Positions 1 to 9,348 of a stretch of 64,000 nt of DNA are shown here, piece by piece. The position numbers and the translations under genes are program-made. The stretch is from Burkholderiales bacterium (GTDB lineage Bacteria; Pseudomonadota; Gammaproteobacteria; Burkholderiales; Burkholderiaceae_D). Every line of letters starts with the position of its first letter. Positions within the stretch are counted from its first letter, which is position 1. Location: the NCBI GenBank assembly GCA_016177875.1, contig JACOUL010000026.1, positions 1 to 64,000 on the forward strand, given 5' to 3'. The notes beneath the pieces were generated by a model. That model was not told where the DNA came from. It did no database searches and was given only the letters and a program-made list of their open reading frames with translations.

Positions 1-1
1 C

Positions 2-184
2 GTGACGCATTCGCTCAACAACGATCAGCGCCGCGTGCCGCTGCAGTCCACAACCTCGGACAACCGCAACTACACCCTCCAAATCCCCAGCGATCCGGGC
101 ATCGCGCCGCCAGGGTATTACATGTTGTTCGCCTTGAATGCCAACGGTGTGCCCAGTATCGCGAAGAGCGTGCAAATTCGATAA
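2..184 (+). CDS. Galactose-oxidase-like copper radical oxidase, C-terminal end only (partial, 5' end outside window)
   Basis: Only the last 60 residues are present; the reading frame is open to the window edge. The fragment begins with THSLNNDQRRVPL and continues through PGYYMLFALNANGVPS. These match from memory the C-terminal DUF1929/E-set domain of fungal galactose oxidase (ATHTVNTDQRRIPL and PGYWMLFVMNSAGVPS). The His in the THS motif corresponds to a copper ligand in that family. Such enzymes are secreted and oxidise alcohols or aldehydes to produce H2O2; the substrate cannot be judged here. The stop codon abuts the ATG of the cytochrome gene, so the three genes probably form one operon. 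Confidence 0.8.
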   Translation: MTHSLNNDQRRVPLQSTTSDNRNYTLQIPSDPGIAPPGYYMLFALNANGVPSIAKSVQIR

Positions 185-616
185 ATGGCTCCGCTGCGCG
201 CGTTTACCTGGTTGACATTGATCGGCACGCTGTTCGCCGGCTGCACGGCGCGAGCGCTGGAGGAACGCGGGCAAAAGATTTTCCGCGGTGAAGAGCCGGT
301 CGTCGCCAGACTGTCCGGCCACCACGATCCTTTGCCAGCACAAGTCGGTAGATGTATCGGCTGCCATTCGAAATCGCAGCGTTCTGGCGTCGATCAATTC
401 GCCCCGCTGCTGACGCGCTCCTGGTTGACGCAATCCCATCCGCGCCGAGGCGGTCCGGCATTTGCTTATGACCGTCAGGGCTTTTGCGCGACCATTCGCG
501 AAGGGATCGATCCGGGTCATGTCATCCTGCTGCGGGCGATGCCGCGCTTCGAATTGAATGACGAACAATGCAATGCCCTTTGGGCTTATTTAACAGGACC
601 GCAGAATGATCCATAA
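185..616 (+). CDS. Cytochrome c family lipoprotein
   Basis: 143 residues. The N-terminus is a lipoprotein-type signal ending in LFAGC (C20), so the mature protein is probably tethered at the periplasmic face of a membrane. A single haem-attachment motif CIGCH lies at residues 57-61, and M119 in RAMPRF is a plausible distal haem ligand. Two more cysteines (C101, C129) could form a disulfide. It starts directly after the oxidase stop and overlaps the SCO gene by 11 nt, which indicates translational coupling. A role as electron acceptor for the neighbouring copper oxidase is inference. Confidence 0.8.
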   Translation: MAPLRAFTWLTLIGTLFAGCTARALEERGQKIFRGEEPVVARLSGHHDPLPAQVGRCIGCHSKSQRSGVDQFAPLLTRSWLTQSHPRRGGPAFAYDRQGFCATIREGIDPGHVILLRAMPRFELNDEQCNALWAYLTGPQNDP

Positions 617-1187
617 GCGCCGCGATTTTATGAAGATGCTGGGCGGACTGAGCCTGATTGCAGCCCTGCCCCGCCATGCGCATGCTCACACGACAGTCGG
701 GCCGGTACAACCGCCCATTACTCTGCCGCCCATTTATGTGGTGCGTCACGACGGCAAACGCACTACCTTGCCGGACCTGTTGCGCGGCAAGGTCACCGCC
801 ATGCAGCTGATGTTTACCGGCTGCAGCGAAACATGCCCGCTGCAAGGTGCGCTATTTTCGGAAGTCCAGCGCCGCGTGCCGCAGTTGTCGAGCGGCCAAG
901 CGCAATTACTGTCGCTTTCCATCGATCCATTGGGAGACAATGCGCGCGCCATGCAAGATTGGCTGAGTAAATTCGGCGCCGGTCCTCAATGGGTAGGCGC
1001 GGTACCGGAGGCGAAAGAAATCAATAAGCTGAGAGACGCTTTGCAGCAAGCGAACGACAACCTGGGCGAACATACCGGGCAAGTATTTCTAATCGACCGT
1101 CAAGGCGTACTCCAGTGGCGCACCGAAAATCTGCCGCCGGTGGAGAATGTGGTGAGGCAGCTGACGCGGATGATTGCCGCGCGGTGA
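606..1187 (+). CDS. SCO1/SenC-family copper chaperone / thioredoxin-like protein
   Basis: 193 residues. The N-terminus contains KRRDFMKMLGG, a twin-arginine-like start followed by a hydrophobic stretch, so export is likely. The thioredoxin-fold domain carries the CxxxC copper site CSETC (C73, C77) and a downstream His (H156 in GEHTGQVFLID) at the position expected for the third Cu ligand. Known SCO proteins load copper into cytochrome oxidase or act as thiol reductants. Its place behind a galactose-oxidase-like gene suggests it metallates that enzyme, which is inference. No clear terminator is visible in 1188-1334. Confidence 0.85.
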   Translation: MIHKRRDFMKMLGGLSLIAALPRHAHAHTTVGPVQPPITLPPIYVVRHDGKRTTLPDLLRGKVTAMQLMFTGCSETCPLQGALFSEVQRRVPQLSSGQAQLLSLSIDPLGDNARAMQDWLSKFGAGPQWVGAVPEAKEINKLRDALQQANDNLGEHTGQVFLIDRQGVLQWRTENLPPVENVVRQLTRMIAAR

Positions 1188-1474
1188 CAACACGTGCGCC
1201 TGCTCATGCTGAGTGAGATCGATTTGTGAGATTCATTTGTTCCGTCGCCATTGCTTAACTTGCAACCAAATTCCACATGCGCGAACCCTTCTCTCTCCCT
1301 CTGTGGTGTGGTCTAATAGACCTTTCTCATTGATTTTTACCGGTAAAATTTTCACCCGCCGGCAATCTTGAAACCATGGCAATTTTCGATGGCGACGACA
1401 CGCCGTGGGCGGTGACGAAGCGAGTCTTTTCCGCCCGCTACCAAGCCCTGACCGATACGATCAGCCGGCGCATC

Positions 1475-2254
1475 ATGCATCGCACGCTGAAGATCGGTGT
1501 CTCGGCACGCATCTTTCATCCCGAGCCCGGCTCGACCGGTTTGCGCAGCAAGACTTTGCAATACCTCGAAGAGTCGATCGCGCATTGGGTCATGTCGCGC
1601 GATGTGATGGTGTTCATGATTCCGACTGTGAACGCGAACAGCCTCCTCCACCCAAGCAACATCCGTTTGCGCGATTACGCCAAGCATCTGGACGGCCTGG
1701 TACTGCAAGGCGGCGCCGACGTCTCGCCGCAGAGTTATTCATCGACGCCTACCCGGCCCGAATGGAACGGCGACCGCGCGCGCGACATGTATGAATTGGA
1801 ATTGCTGCATGAATTCTTCGAGGCGAGCAAGCCGGTGCTGGGCATTTGCCGCGGCTGCCAGCTGATCAACGTCGCATTCGGCGGCACGCTGTATCAAGAC
1901 ATCGCCTCCGATGTGCCGAATGCGATCGAGCACGTCAGCGCTTTATATGACAGTCATCGCCACACGGTCACCTTTCCGCAAGGTTCGACCCTGGCCGCGC
2001 TGTTTTCGAATCACGCCGAGCCGGTGGTCAATTCGATCCACCATCAAGCCATCAAAGACTTGGGGCGCGATCTGACGGTGGAAGCGGTCTCCGGCCCGGA
2101 CAACATCGTTGAAGCGATCCGCTATCGCAAGGCGCGCTTTGTCATGGGCGTGCAATGGCATCCGGAATTTCATCGCGCGCATGGCGCCGACCTTCTGGAT
2201 TGCACGCCTATACTGGATCAATTCTTGCGCGCGGCGCGCGAAACACGGTTTTAG
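1475..2254 (+). CDS. Class I glutamine amidotransferase-like hydrolase (peptidase C26, gamma-glutamyl-GABA hydrolase family)
   Basis: 259 residues from the chosen ATG. The frame is open to an ATG at 1376, but the conserved domain starts at LKIGVSARI just after 1475 and neither start has a strong ribosome binding site. The catalytic triad is visible: Cys in GICRGCQ (about residue 125) and His/Glu in QWHPEF (about 229/231). The family includes PuuD, which hydrolyses gamma-glutamyl-GABA. The nearby YbdK-type ligases form gamma-glutamyl bonds, so a linked gamma-glutamyl metabolism is plausible but inferred. A 14-bp palindrome, TTTTACCGGTAAAA, lies at 1335-1348 upstream. Confidence 0.8.
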   Translation: MHRTLKIGVSARIFHPEPGSTGLRSKTLQYLEESIAHWVMSRDVMVFMIPTVNANSLLHPSNIRLRDYAKHLDGLVLQGGADVSPQSYSSTPTRPEWNGDRARDMYELELLHEFFEASKPVLGICRGCQLINVAFGGTLYQDIASDVPNAIEHVSALYDSHRHTVTFPQGSTLAALFSNHAEPVVNSIHHQAIKDLGRDLTVEAVSGPDNIVEAIRYRKARFVMGVQWHPEFHRAHGADLLDCTPILDQFLRAARETRF

Positions 2255-2269
2255 GAGTGGTTAGCTCTC

Positions 2270-3037
2270 TTAACCGCTGATTTCTTTTTTCCTGGCATCC
2301 GACATGAGCACGAGAAGTTGCGTAAGCTTCCTCCCGAAGATTTTTTTTGAACGCACTGCACTGGGCTCGATGGCATCCGCAACATGGATGCCATGCCGGT
2401 CGGCCACTTTGCGGCCGGCATCGCTGAGCGCCATCGTCTCTATCAGCTTGATGTGACGAAGCGCTGCCGAGCGTTCGCCATTGGCCTGTTCATCGGTCGT
2501 GGCGACTTCATGCAAGAACCTGCGGACGACTTCGATGGCGCATCGCAATTGCATCTCCGATTTCTCACGCGCCTCCTGTTTTTCCTTGAGGCTGTATAGA
2601 TTGTCGAGCCGACTTTTCAGCACATGCAAGGGATGCATGACCCGAAACGATACTCCGCCTCTTTTGACCTCAATCGATGCGGCGCGAACCCTATCCGCGT
2701 CGGTACCGTGGATCTTGAAAACAACGTCCACATTGACTCGCTCGGCATCGGAAACGACCTTGATAGCTTGACCGACCAGGGCGGTAAGCGCCCGCGGCGA
2801 AGGAAAGATCGCCTTGCCCTCGATGGCATCGGCAAGTCTGTACACTACTTGCCGGTCGGCTGCGGTCAATGTCAGGAAATCGGTATCCCGGCTCACCGCA
2901 ACAACACGGGGCGGAAGCCTAACACCGTATCGAAGCATCCAGAATGCGAGCGCCTGGCCGCCGACCAGGACAAGATCATCGCCCGCTGCGCCAAGCAGCC
3001 TGTCCAGAAGAGCAAGCGGCGTGCACGCCTCATTCAT
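2270..3037 (-). CDS. Nucleotidyltransferase-fold protein (AbiEii-like putative toxin)
   Basis: 255 residues. Near the N-terminus VLVGGQALAFW is followed by RDTDFLT, the glycine turn and DxD metal-binding pattern of minimal nucleotidyltransferases. The spacing and context resemble AbiEii/AbiGii toxins. The usual GGS is GGQ here. It is translated from an ATG that overlaps the stop of the upstream ParD-like gene (TAATG), which is typical of toxin-antitoxin operons. The target (tRNA, nucleotide pool or protein) cannot be told from sequence. It could also be a non-toxic nucleotidyltransferase. Confidence 0.65.
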   Translation of the reverse strand: MNEACTPLALLDRLLGAAGDDLVLVGGQALAFWMLRYGVRLPPRVVAVSRDTDFLTLTAADRQVVYRLADAIEGKAIFPSPRALTALVGQAIKVVSDAERVNVDVVFKIHGTDADRVRAASIEVKRGGVSFRVMHPLHVLKSRLDNLYSLKEKQEAREKSEMQLRCAIEVVRRFLHEVATTDEQANGERSAALRHIKLIETMALSDAGRKVADRHGIHVADAIEPSAVRSKKIFGRKLTQLLVLMSDARKKEISG

Positions 3038-3339
3038 TACAGCTCAAGGCTATTTAATGCTTCAGGCGAGAAGTGCACGTCCATCTTTTTGACATCGGCC
3101 TTCTTAAAGACAAACAAGTCTTCCTGCCGCATTTTTCCGCCCTTGACTGCTTCTTCGTCCAGTGCATGTCCGCGCTTGATCATGGCGGCCATCAGCTCGT
3201 CGCCCGACATTTGCTTATCGAGCATCTGGCCAATCGCAGCCCAGAATTCGATTTGCTGATTAAGTGAGCGATGCATGAGTGCAGCAGCAGTCTGCGCCTG
3301 CTCATAAAGCTCGTCGGAGATGCGGATCGATTTAGCCAT
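3037..3339 (-). CDS. ParD-like antitoxin / ribbon-helix-helix DNA-binding protein
   Basis: 100 residues. The N-terminus MAKSIRISDELYEQAQ and the following HRSLNQQIEFWAAIG match the ParD-like family, which has a ribbon-helix-helix fold. The C-terminal half is charged and may wrap the partner protein. It is the first gene of a two-gene operon with the nucleotidyltransferase-fold gene. The perfect palindrome at 3348-3386 begins 8 nt upstream of the start codon and is the obvious candidate autoregulatory operator. No Shine-Dalgarno sequence is evident, so the message may be leaderless or nearly so. Confidence 0.7.
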   Translation of the reverse strand: MAKSIRISDELYEQAQTAAALMHRSLNQQIEFWAAIGQMLDKQMSGDELMAAMIKRGHALDEEAVKGGKMRQEDLFVFKKADVKKMDVHFSPEALNSLEL

Positions 3340-3347
3340 GTTTGAAC

Positions 3348-3386
3348 ATTAGCATATTTGTGGCAAATTGCCACAAATATGCTAAT
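3348..3386. promoter_or_regulatory. Perfect 39-bp palindrome, putative operator of the ParD-like/nucleotidyltransferase pair
   Basis: Two 19-nt arms are exact reverse complements around a single central base at 3367. The left arm reads ATTAGCATATTTGTGGCAA. It sits immediately upstream of the antitoxin-like gene on the minus strand, where an autorepressor would bind. It has no U-tract on either side, so it is unlikely to be a terminator. Confidence 0.6.
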
Positions 3387-3438
3387 AATATAAAGCGATG
3401 GCAATACGATCCTCTTCCGGCCAAACGAGCGCAAGCAC

Positions 3439-4560
3439 TCAAGAAACGGCGCGAAAGCGCCGGATGGCGAAGTCCACCATGCCTTCGGCGCTTCCCCGCT
3501 CGGCAAACGCCTTTCGAAGAAAATGCGCATCGCTGCCCTCGCGTGCGGCATTCGATAGATGCGCCAATGCATCGGCGCAATCCAGCGCTTCGGCATGGAC
3601 TTGCATTTTGTCCAGCGTCGCCAAGATGTCGTCACGCAGCGAAAGCGTCTCGTAAGTTTTAGGATGAACCAGCGTGCCCTCCAAACCGAACCGGCATGCC
3701 TGGAACCGGTTGTAGTTGTACACCATGTAGTCGTCTTCCGCCGGCGGCGGATCGCCGCGCTCCAAAAGGTAGCGGCACAAGGACTGCAAATAACAGGCCA
3801 GCGCCGCCGCGCGCTCGACCGTCAACGGCGTATCGCACACGCGTAATTCAATCGTGCCGTATTCCGGCTTGGGGCGAATATCCCAGTAAAAATCCTTCAT
3901 GCTGTTGACCACGCCGGTCTTTTCCATTTTCGCGAAAAAGTCGCTTTCGAACGCATCCCAGTGCAAGATGAAGGGCGCGCGCCCGGACAATGGAAATGCG
4001 AACACCGAATTCAATCGGGCGGAATTGAAGAGCGTGTCGCCGCCCTGCACGAACGGCGACGATGCGGACAAAGCAATGAAGTGCGGCAGATAGCGGTTCA
4101 AGGAATGCAGCAAGAACATCGCCTCGTCTCCAGAGGTGCAGCCTACATGCACATGCTGCCCAAAAATCGTGAACTGCTTAGCCAGGTAGCCGTACAGCGC
4201 GGACAGCTGCTTGAAGCGCTGCTTGTCGAAGATTTTTTGTTCGGACCACTTTTGGAAGGGATGGGTGCCGCCGCCGCAAATGCCGATGTTGAGCATGTCG
4301 GCAGCATTGACCAGCGTGTCGCGAATCAATTGCAATTGCTGCAGCAATTTGTCATGGCGGGTATGCACATCGGTACAGATCTCGATCATGCTTTCCGTAA
4401 TTTCCGGCGTGACGTTGCCAGGAAACGGCTTATGCCCGAGTAGATGCAGCAAATCGGGACTGGCCGCGGTGAGATCGAAATCGCTGAGGCTGACGAGCTG
4501 CAGCTCAAGCTCGACGCCGAGCGTGAGCGCTTCGGATTGTTGAAATGGCGGCAGCGGCAT
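3439..4560 (-). CDS. ybdK: YbdK-type carboxylate-amine ligase (glutamate-cysteine ligase 2 family), copy 1
   Basis: 373 residues, the usual length for the family. Motifs include GVELELQL near the N-terminus, [12 protein letters not shown] around residue 100, HVHVGC and [15 protein letters not shown], all typical of GCS2 ATP-grasp-like ligases that join glutamate through its gamma-carboxyl to an amine. E. coli YbdK has weak gamma-glutamylcysteine synthetase activity; the true substrate is unknown. The ATG lies 2 nt after the antiporter stop, so the two genes are co-transcribed. A close paralogue lies at 5867-6994. Confidence 0.85.
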   Translation of the reverse strand: MPLPPFQQSEALTLGVELELQLVSLSDFDLTAASPDLLHLLGHKPFPGNVTPEITESMIEICTDVHTRHDKLLQQLQLIRDTLVNAADMLNIGICGGGTHPFQKWSEQKIFDKQRFKQLSALYGYLAKQFTIFGQHVHVGCTSGDEAMFLLHSLNRYLPHFIALSASSPFVQGGDTLFNSARLNSVFAFPLSGRAPFILHWDAFESDFFAKMEKTGVVNSMKDFYWDIRPKPEYGTIELRVCDTPLTVERAAALACYLQSLCRYLLERGDPPPAEDDYMVYNYNRFQACRFGLEGTLVHPKTYETLSLRDDILATLDKMQVHAEALDCADALAHLSNAAREGSDAHFLRKAFAERGSAEGMVDFAIRRFRAVS

Positions 4561-4562
4561 GA

Positions 4563-5759
4563 TTAGGGCCTGTCATCAGTTTGGGAGTGCGGCGTTTCAC
4601 GTGCCAAAATCAATGCCCACTGCGTGATAATGGGTCCCAGCACGTCCATGAGCAAGGCCATCGCCGCCAAGGCGGTCAGCTCGTCGGCAATGCCGAGGCC
4701 GAGATGCCTGGCTTGCTCCAGCACCAGGATCACGAATACCGAAAGCGGCGCCAATCCCATCCCGGTCAACGCGCCCTTGCGCCACGAGATGCCGCTCACC
4801 CTGGCAAAAAGGGCTACGGCAATCGTCTTGATCGCAAAGCGCGCGCCGATCAGGAGCAAGGCAAGGCTTGCTCCCGTCGCCACCCGTTGCCATTTCAATG
4901 TGGATGCCGCGAATACGAACAGCAGCACGGTCAGCACGCCGCCCAGCGTGCCGAAATTCCGCTGCGCCTGAGTCAATGCGACGCGCCGGTGACGCGCAAC
5001 GAGCCCGAAGGTCAGGGTCGCGAGCAAGGGCGAAAGTTTGACGCTATACGTCACTGCCACCAGCAGAATCACGGCGATGGCAAACGCAACGGTCGCCTCA
5101 TTCGCGAGATTGCCTAATTGGCGCATCACAGCGGGCACCAGCACGCCGAACAATGCGCCAAGACCGGCGGAGACCAACACCACAAGCAGGCTGCTGGATA
5201 TTGCTTCCAACACGCTACCGGATGTTTGGAACACAAGGAGGCCTAGGATGACATTGAACGCGAATACGGCAAGCACGCAGTTCAACGCAGACAAATGCAC
5301 GATGCGTTCCGTCACTTGGCCGGAACTATGCTGTTCATTAATCACACGCATGATCGCCGCCGGCGAAGTGGCCATGGACAAGGAAGCAAGCAGCAAAGCG
5401 ACCAGCATCGTGGCGCCGTACCATTGCGCCACCAAATACACTGCCGCGAAGGTCGCCCCGGCTTCGACTACCCCGCTTACGCCGATCCACGGATTGGTGC
5501 GTAACCAGCGCAAATTAATGCGATAGCCGAGCTCAAACAGGATCAGCCCGAAGGCAATATGGGCAAGCAGCACGATGGGACTGCCTTCGACCCGCGCAAG
5601 CAGGCCGGTTTGCCCAGTAGCCAAAATAAAGCCGACCAGACCGTAAATACTGATGCGGGGCAGGCCTGTCCAGCGTGCGACAAACTCACCCGCAAGCCAG
5701 GCGACAACGATGGCAAACGGCCAGGCCAGATTGGAAGAAATCTGAAGTAGATCGATCAT
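4563..5759 (-). CDS. Cation:proton antiporter (CPA2 family), copy 1
   Basis: 398 residues, almost entirely hydrophobic, with about 12 membrane helices. The segment [14 protein letters not shown] and the following [11 protein letters not shown] match the CPA2 core of Kef/Nha-type exchangers. There is no C-terminal RCK/KTN domain, unlike KefB/KefC. The start is placed at the ATG encoding MIDLLQ because it aligns with copy 2; an in-frame GTG at 5780 has no ribosome binding site. It probably exchanges K+ or Na+ for H+ in the inner membrane. Coupling to the ligase gene is repeated in copy 2. Confidence 0.85.
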   Translation of the reverse strand: MIDLLQISSNLAWPFAIVVAWLAGEFVARWTGLPRISIYGLVGFILATGQTGLLARVEGSPIVLLAHIAFGLILFELGYRINLRWLRTNPWIGVSGVVEAGATFAAVYLVAQWYGATMLVALLLASLSMATSPAAIMRVINEQHSSGQVTERIVHLSALNCVLAVFAFNVILGLLVFQTSGSVLEAISSSLLVVLVSAGLGALFGVLVPAVMRQLGNLANEATVAFAIAVILLVAVTYSVKLSPLLATLTFGLVARHRRVALTQAQRNFGTLGGVLTVLLFVFAASTLKWQRVATGASLALLLIGARFAIKTIAVALFARVSGISWRKGALTGMGLAPLSVFVILVLEQARHLGLGIADELTALAAMALLMDVLGPIITQWALILARETPHSQTDDRP

Positions 5760-5866
5760 TGCAGTATCGATAGTTGGCACGAGGCGGACGATTCTACTGC
5801 AATTTCGTTAATTCCCTCTTAAGTTGCACTTGTGGCAACTCATGTCCTTACAAACATTAGGCGTTA

Positions 5867-6994
5867 TCAGGCGTTTTGATGTTCGCGAAAGCGACGGATC
5901 GCCGCGTCGACCATGCCCTCGGCGCTGCCTTGCTTGCCGAATTTGCCGCGCAGGAAGTGCGCATCGTTGCCCTGTTCCACCGATTGCGACAAATGCGCCA
6001 GCGCCGGCAGACAACCCAGCTTGTCCGCATACGGCACCATCCTGCCCAGCGTCGACAGGATGTCTTCGCGCAGCGGCAACATTTCATACGACTTAGGATG
6101 GACTATAGTGCCGTTCAAGCCGAAGCGGCATGCCTGGAAACGATTGTAGTTATAGACAAGGTAGTCGTCTTCTTCGGGAGCCGCTTCGCTGCGGTCGAGA
6201 AGATATTTGCAAAGCGTTTGCAAATAGCATGCGAGCGCCGCCGCGCGTTCGACCGTCAACGGCGTATCGCACACGCGCAGCTCGATGGTGCCGTATTCCG
6301 GCTTGGGACGAATATCCCAATAAAAATCTTTCATGCTCTTGACGACGCCGGTCTTCTCCATCTTGGCAAAATAATTTTGCTCGAATTCCTTCCAGGAGAG
6401 CATGAACGGCGCGCGCCCCGATAAAGGAAACGCGAATACCGAGTTCAAGCGCGCGGAACTAAACAGCGTATCGCGTCCTTGCACAAACGGCGAGGAAGCC
6501 GACAACGCAATAAAGTGCGGCAAATAACGATTCAAGGAATGCAGCAGGAACAATGCATCGTCGCCGCTCTTGCAACCGACGTGCACGTGCTGCCCGAAGA
6601 TCGTGAATTGCTTGGCGAGATAGCCGTACAGCGCGGACACCTGCTCGAAGCGCGGCTTGGAAAAAATCTTTTGCTCCGACCACTTCTGGAAAGGATGCGT
6701 GCCGCCGCCGCAAATACCGATGTTGAGCGTCTCCACCCCGCGCACCAGCGCGTCGCGGATCTGCTGCAGCTGTTTCAGCAATTCCGCATGGTGCGTGTGC
6801 ACGTCGGTGCAAATTTCGATCATGCTTTCCGTGATCTCGGGCGTGACATTGCCGGGAAACGGCTTCTTACCCAGGAGGTGCAGCAAGTCTGGACTGGCTG
6901 CCGTCAGGTCGAGATCGCTCAGATTGATCAGTTGGAGTTCCAACTCGACGCCCAGCGTCAAAGGCACGGAATGCTTAAATGGTTCTAATGGCAT
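5867..6994 (-). CDS. ybdK: YbdK-type carboxylate-amine ligase, copy 2
   Basis: 375 residues, very similar along the full length to the copy at 3439-4560, including [20 protein letters not shown] and [15 protein letters not shown]. Differences cluster in the C-terminal third. A strong ribosome binding site (GAGGAG) precedes the ATG, 10 nt after the upstream antiporter gene. Catalytic motifs are intact in both copies, so both are probably active. Function by family: ATP-dependent gamma-glutamyl ligation, possibly to cysteine or an amine. Confidence 0.85.
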   Translation of the reverse strand: MPLEPFKHSVPLTLGVELELQLINLSDLDLTAASPDLLHLLGKKPFPGNVTPEITESMIEICTDVHTHHAELLKQLQQIRDALVRGVETLNIGICGGGTHPFQKWSEQKIFSKPRFEQVSALYGYLAKQFTIFGQHVHVGCKSGDDALFLLHSLNRYLPHFIALSASSPFVQGRDTLFSSARLNSVFAFPLSGRAPFMLSWKEFEQNYFAKMEKTGVVKSMKDFYWDIRPKPEYGTIELRVCDTPLTVERAAALACYLQTLCKYLLDRSEAAPEEDDYLVYNYNRFQACRFGLNGTIVHPKSYEMLPLREDILSTLGRMVPYADKLGCLPALAHLSQSVEQGNDAHFLRGKFGKQGSAEGMVDAAIRRFREHQNA

Positions 6995-7004
6995 GACACT
7001 CTCC

Positions 7005-8198
7005 TCACGCTCGATTTTCGGTGGGTGTTTCGCGTGCCCATATCAATGCGCATTGCGTAATAACGGGACACAAAACTTCCATGAAGAGCGTAATGGCCGC
7101 CAACGCGACCAACTCATCGATCAATGCAATGCCGAGATGACGAGACTGCTCCAACAATAAAATCACGAAAATCGAGATGGGCGCCATCGCCACGCCGGTC
7201 AACACGCCCTTTCGCCATGAGATGCCGCTGATGCGCGAGAAAACCGCAACGCCCAAAGTCTTGGTCGAAAAGCGAGCCGCGATCAACAGCAACGCGAGCC
7301 CCGCGCCGGCCTGCATGCGATGCAAATCCAATGTCGTTCCCGCAAACACAAACAGCAGCACGGTCAATACACCGCCCAGCGCGCCGAAGTTCCGCTGCGC
7401 CTGGCTCAAAGTCACGCGCCGATGACGCGCCACCAAACCAAAGGTCAGCGCCGCCAACACCGGCGATAGATCGAGGCTATGCGTCACCGCCACCAACACC
7501 ATCACCGCAATCGCAAAGGCAATCGTGCCCTCCTGCGCGAGATTGACCAATCGGCGCATGATCGCCGGGATAAGAATGCCGAACAATGCGCCGAGACCGG
7601 CGGATACCGCGAGCTCGATCAAGCTGCCCGATACGGCTTTGAAGACGTTGCCGGATGTTTCGAATATCCAGAAGCCGACCACGACTTTGAACGCAAAAAT
7701 AGACAGCACGCAATTCATTGCCGACAGATGCAAAATGCGTTCCGTGACTTGCCCCGAGCTTTGCTGCTCGTTGATCACCCGCATAATGACCGCCGGCGAA
7801 GTCGACATGGCCAGCGACGCCAATAGCAGCGCGACGAATGTCGTCGTCCCATAAAAATAGGCGACGGCATATACCGCGCCGAAAGTGCAAAGTGCTTCGA
7901 ACAATCCAGTCACGCCGATCCACGGATTGGCGCGCAGCCAACGCAAATTGATGCGATAGCCGAACTCAAAAAGAATCAGCCCGAACGCCACGTTGGCAAG
8001 CAACGCGACCGGGCTGTTTTCGGTATTGGATAAAAAACCGGCTTGATCGCTTGCCAAAGCAAATCCGATCAAGCCGTAGACGCTGATGCGCGGAAGACCC
8101 GTCCAGCGCGCCGCCATTTCCCCTGCAACCCATGCAATGGCGATGGCAAGCGGCCATACCAGGTTGGCAGGAATTTGAATGAAATCGAAGTCGATCAT
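7005..8198 (-). CDS. Cation:proton antiporter (CPA2 family), copy 2
   Basis: 397 residues, about 12 predicted membrane helices. It aligns end to end with the 4563-5759 protein and shares [30 protein letters not shown] and a near-identical central stretch around [10 protein letters not shown]. It also lacks a cytosolic RCK domain. It is first in its two-gene unit, with YbdK copy 2 following. The promoter presumably lies in 8199-8267, upstream of the terminator of the neighbouring lipoprotein gene. Confidence 0.85.
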   Translation of the reverse strand: MIDFDFIQIPANLVWPLAIAIAWVAGEMAARWTGLPRISVYGLIGFALASDQAGFLSNTENSPVALLANVAFGLILFEFGYRINLRWLRANPWIGVTGLFEALCTFGAVYAVAYFYGTTTFVALLLASLAMSTSPAVIMRVINEQQSSGQVTERILHLSAMNCVLSIFAFKVVVGFWIFETSGNVFKAVSGSLIELAVSAGLGALFGILIPAIMRRLVNLAQEGTIAFAIAVMVLVAVTHSLDLSPVLAALTFGLVARHRRVTLSQAQRNFGALGGVLTVLLFVFAGTTLDLHRMQAGAGLALLLIAARFSTKTLGVAVFSRISGISWRKGVLTGVAMAPISIFVILLLEQSRHLGIALIDELVALAAITLFMEVLCPVITQCALIWARETPTENRA

Positions 8199-8267
8199 GA
8201 TATCCCCTTAGTGCTCGATCAGAGCCGGTGCAATCTAACGCTGCTTACAAACTTTTATCTATTACAA

Positions 8268-8296
8268 AAGCCCCGCAGGCGTTGCCTGCGGGGCTT
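8268..8296 (-). terminator. Rho-independent terminator of the lipoprotein gene
   Basis: A 13-bp perfect stem (AAGCCCCGCAGGC with its complement) and a 3-nt loop. Read on the minus strand it is followed by TTTT, and it lies about 40 nt beyond the stop of the gene at 8335-9348. Confidence 0.8.
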
Positions 8297-8334
8297 ATGC
8301 CCAACTCATCCGCGGAGTTGAGATCCGTCTCCGA

Positions 8335-9348
8335 TTAGTTCAGCGGCGGCGGATTCGTGCGCAACTCTTCAAACGTGCTTCCGAGTGCGCTATTTGGGAC
8401 CAACATCGTCGCGGTTCGCCAGTTCGGCGTTGCCAGCAACATTCGACTATTACCCATGCCCGGTGCATAACCGAGGCTCCAATCACCTTGACCATTGCCC
8501 GGCCAATAATCGCCGCCGGTGTCCACCACGTATTTCGCATTGGCGCGATCGTCAGGTTTGTTCGCGTCATCCACCGCCAAGCGGAAGTCCATCGCAACAA
8601 ACACGGCGCGCACATCTTGCGGGGAGATGGTCACGCTGTTGCCGTAGCCGTGATGGAAGTTCGGATACTTCGGTTTGACGGAAATGCCGCCGGTCGATTC
8701 ATTACGTACGCCGCTGCTGCCGCCGGCGTAATTGAACGGGTACTGCCACATATCGACGCCCGGCGCCGACTTCACATCGAATTGTTTCCAAGTGCGGGTG
8801 CTTTGCGAGAAGACGTAGAAGCGCAGATTTTTAATTTGCACGCGGGTGTTGGTCGCCGCGTTGCCTTGCGCTTCAAATGCCGTGAACCAGGTCAGCACGT
8901 TGTAGCACCACTCGGGGCGATTGCCGGTCCACCAGCTGGGAATGTATTTGCCGGCCGGCGAATACATCGTGATCGCCGGGTTGTACTGCCACGAGTAGCG
9001 CGGATCGATCACCATCGCTTCGCTGGGCGAGCTCATATCCTTGATCGCTTGATCGATCGTGGTGCCCGCCGTATTGGCCGGCTGGGTCGATGTTGAAGTG
9101 GAAGTGGTGGTCGTCGGCCTCGGCGCGGTGGTCGCAGTGCCGGCGCCTGAAGACGAAGTGCCGCTGTTGCCGGCACTGCCGGAAGAAGTCGACATTCCTG
9201 ACGTCGCTGCGGCGACCGCGTCATTGGTTGCCTGTGAAATTTGTGCGCCATTCACCGCGGTAGGATCAATAGCGCCTCCGCCACCGCCGCAAGCGGAAAG
9301 AATGAGGGAAAAGGCCAGCATGGAAGAAGGATAGGCGATGCGTTTCAA
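8335..9348 (-). CDS. Secreted lipoprotein of unknown function with Ser/Thr-rich linker
   Basis: 337 residues. The signal peptide ends in the lipobox LILSAC (C20) followed by a run of five glycines. Residues about 50-95 are a low-complexity Ser/Thr/Pro linker. The rest is a Trp/Tyr/Asn-rich globular domain with YSWQYNP, NYAGGSSGVRNE and GDYWPGNGQGDW, suggesting an extracellular, perhaps carbohydrate-facing, beta-rich domain. I do not recognise a family. It is transcribed alone, with its own terminator at 8268-8296, and is divergent from galU. Confidence 0.75.
   Translation of the reverse strand: MKRIAYPSSMLAFSLILSACGGGGGAIDPTAVNGAQISQATNDAVAAATSGMSTSSGSAGNSGTSSSGAGTATTAPRPTTTTSTSTSTQPANTAGTTIDQAIKDMSSPSEAMVIDPRYSWQYNPAITMYSPAGKYIPSWWTGNRPEWCYNVLTWFTAFEAQGNAATNTRVQIKNLRFYVFSQSTRTWKQFDVKSAPGVDMWQYPFNYAGGSSGVRNESTGGISVKPKYPNFHHGYGNSVTISPQDVRAVFVAMDFRLAVDDANKPDDRANAKYVVDTGGDYWPGNGQGDWSLGYAPGMGNSRMLLATPNWRTATMLVPNSALGSTFEELRTNPPPLN

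Noticed and set aside
1335-1348. 14-bp palindrome TTTTACCGGTAAAA
   Set aside because: Too short and without a regulator nearby to call an operator; kept only as a note to the hydrolase gene.
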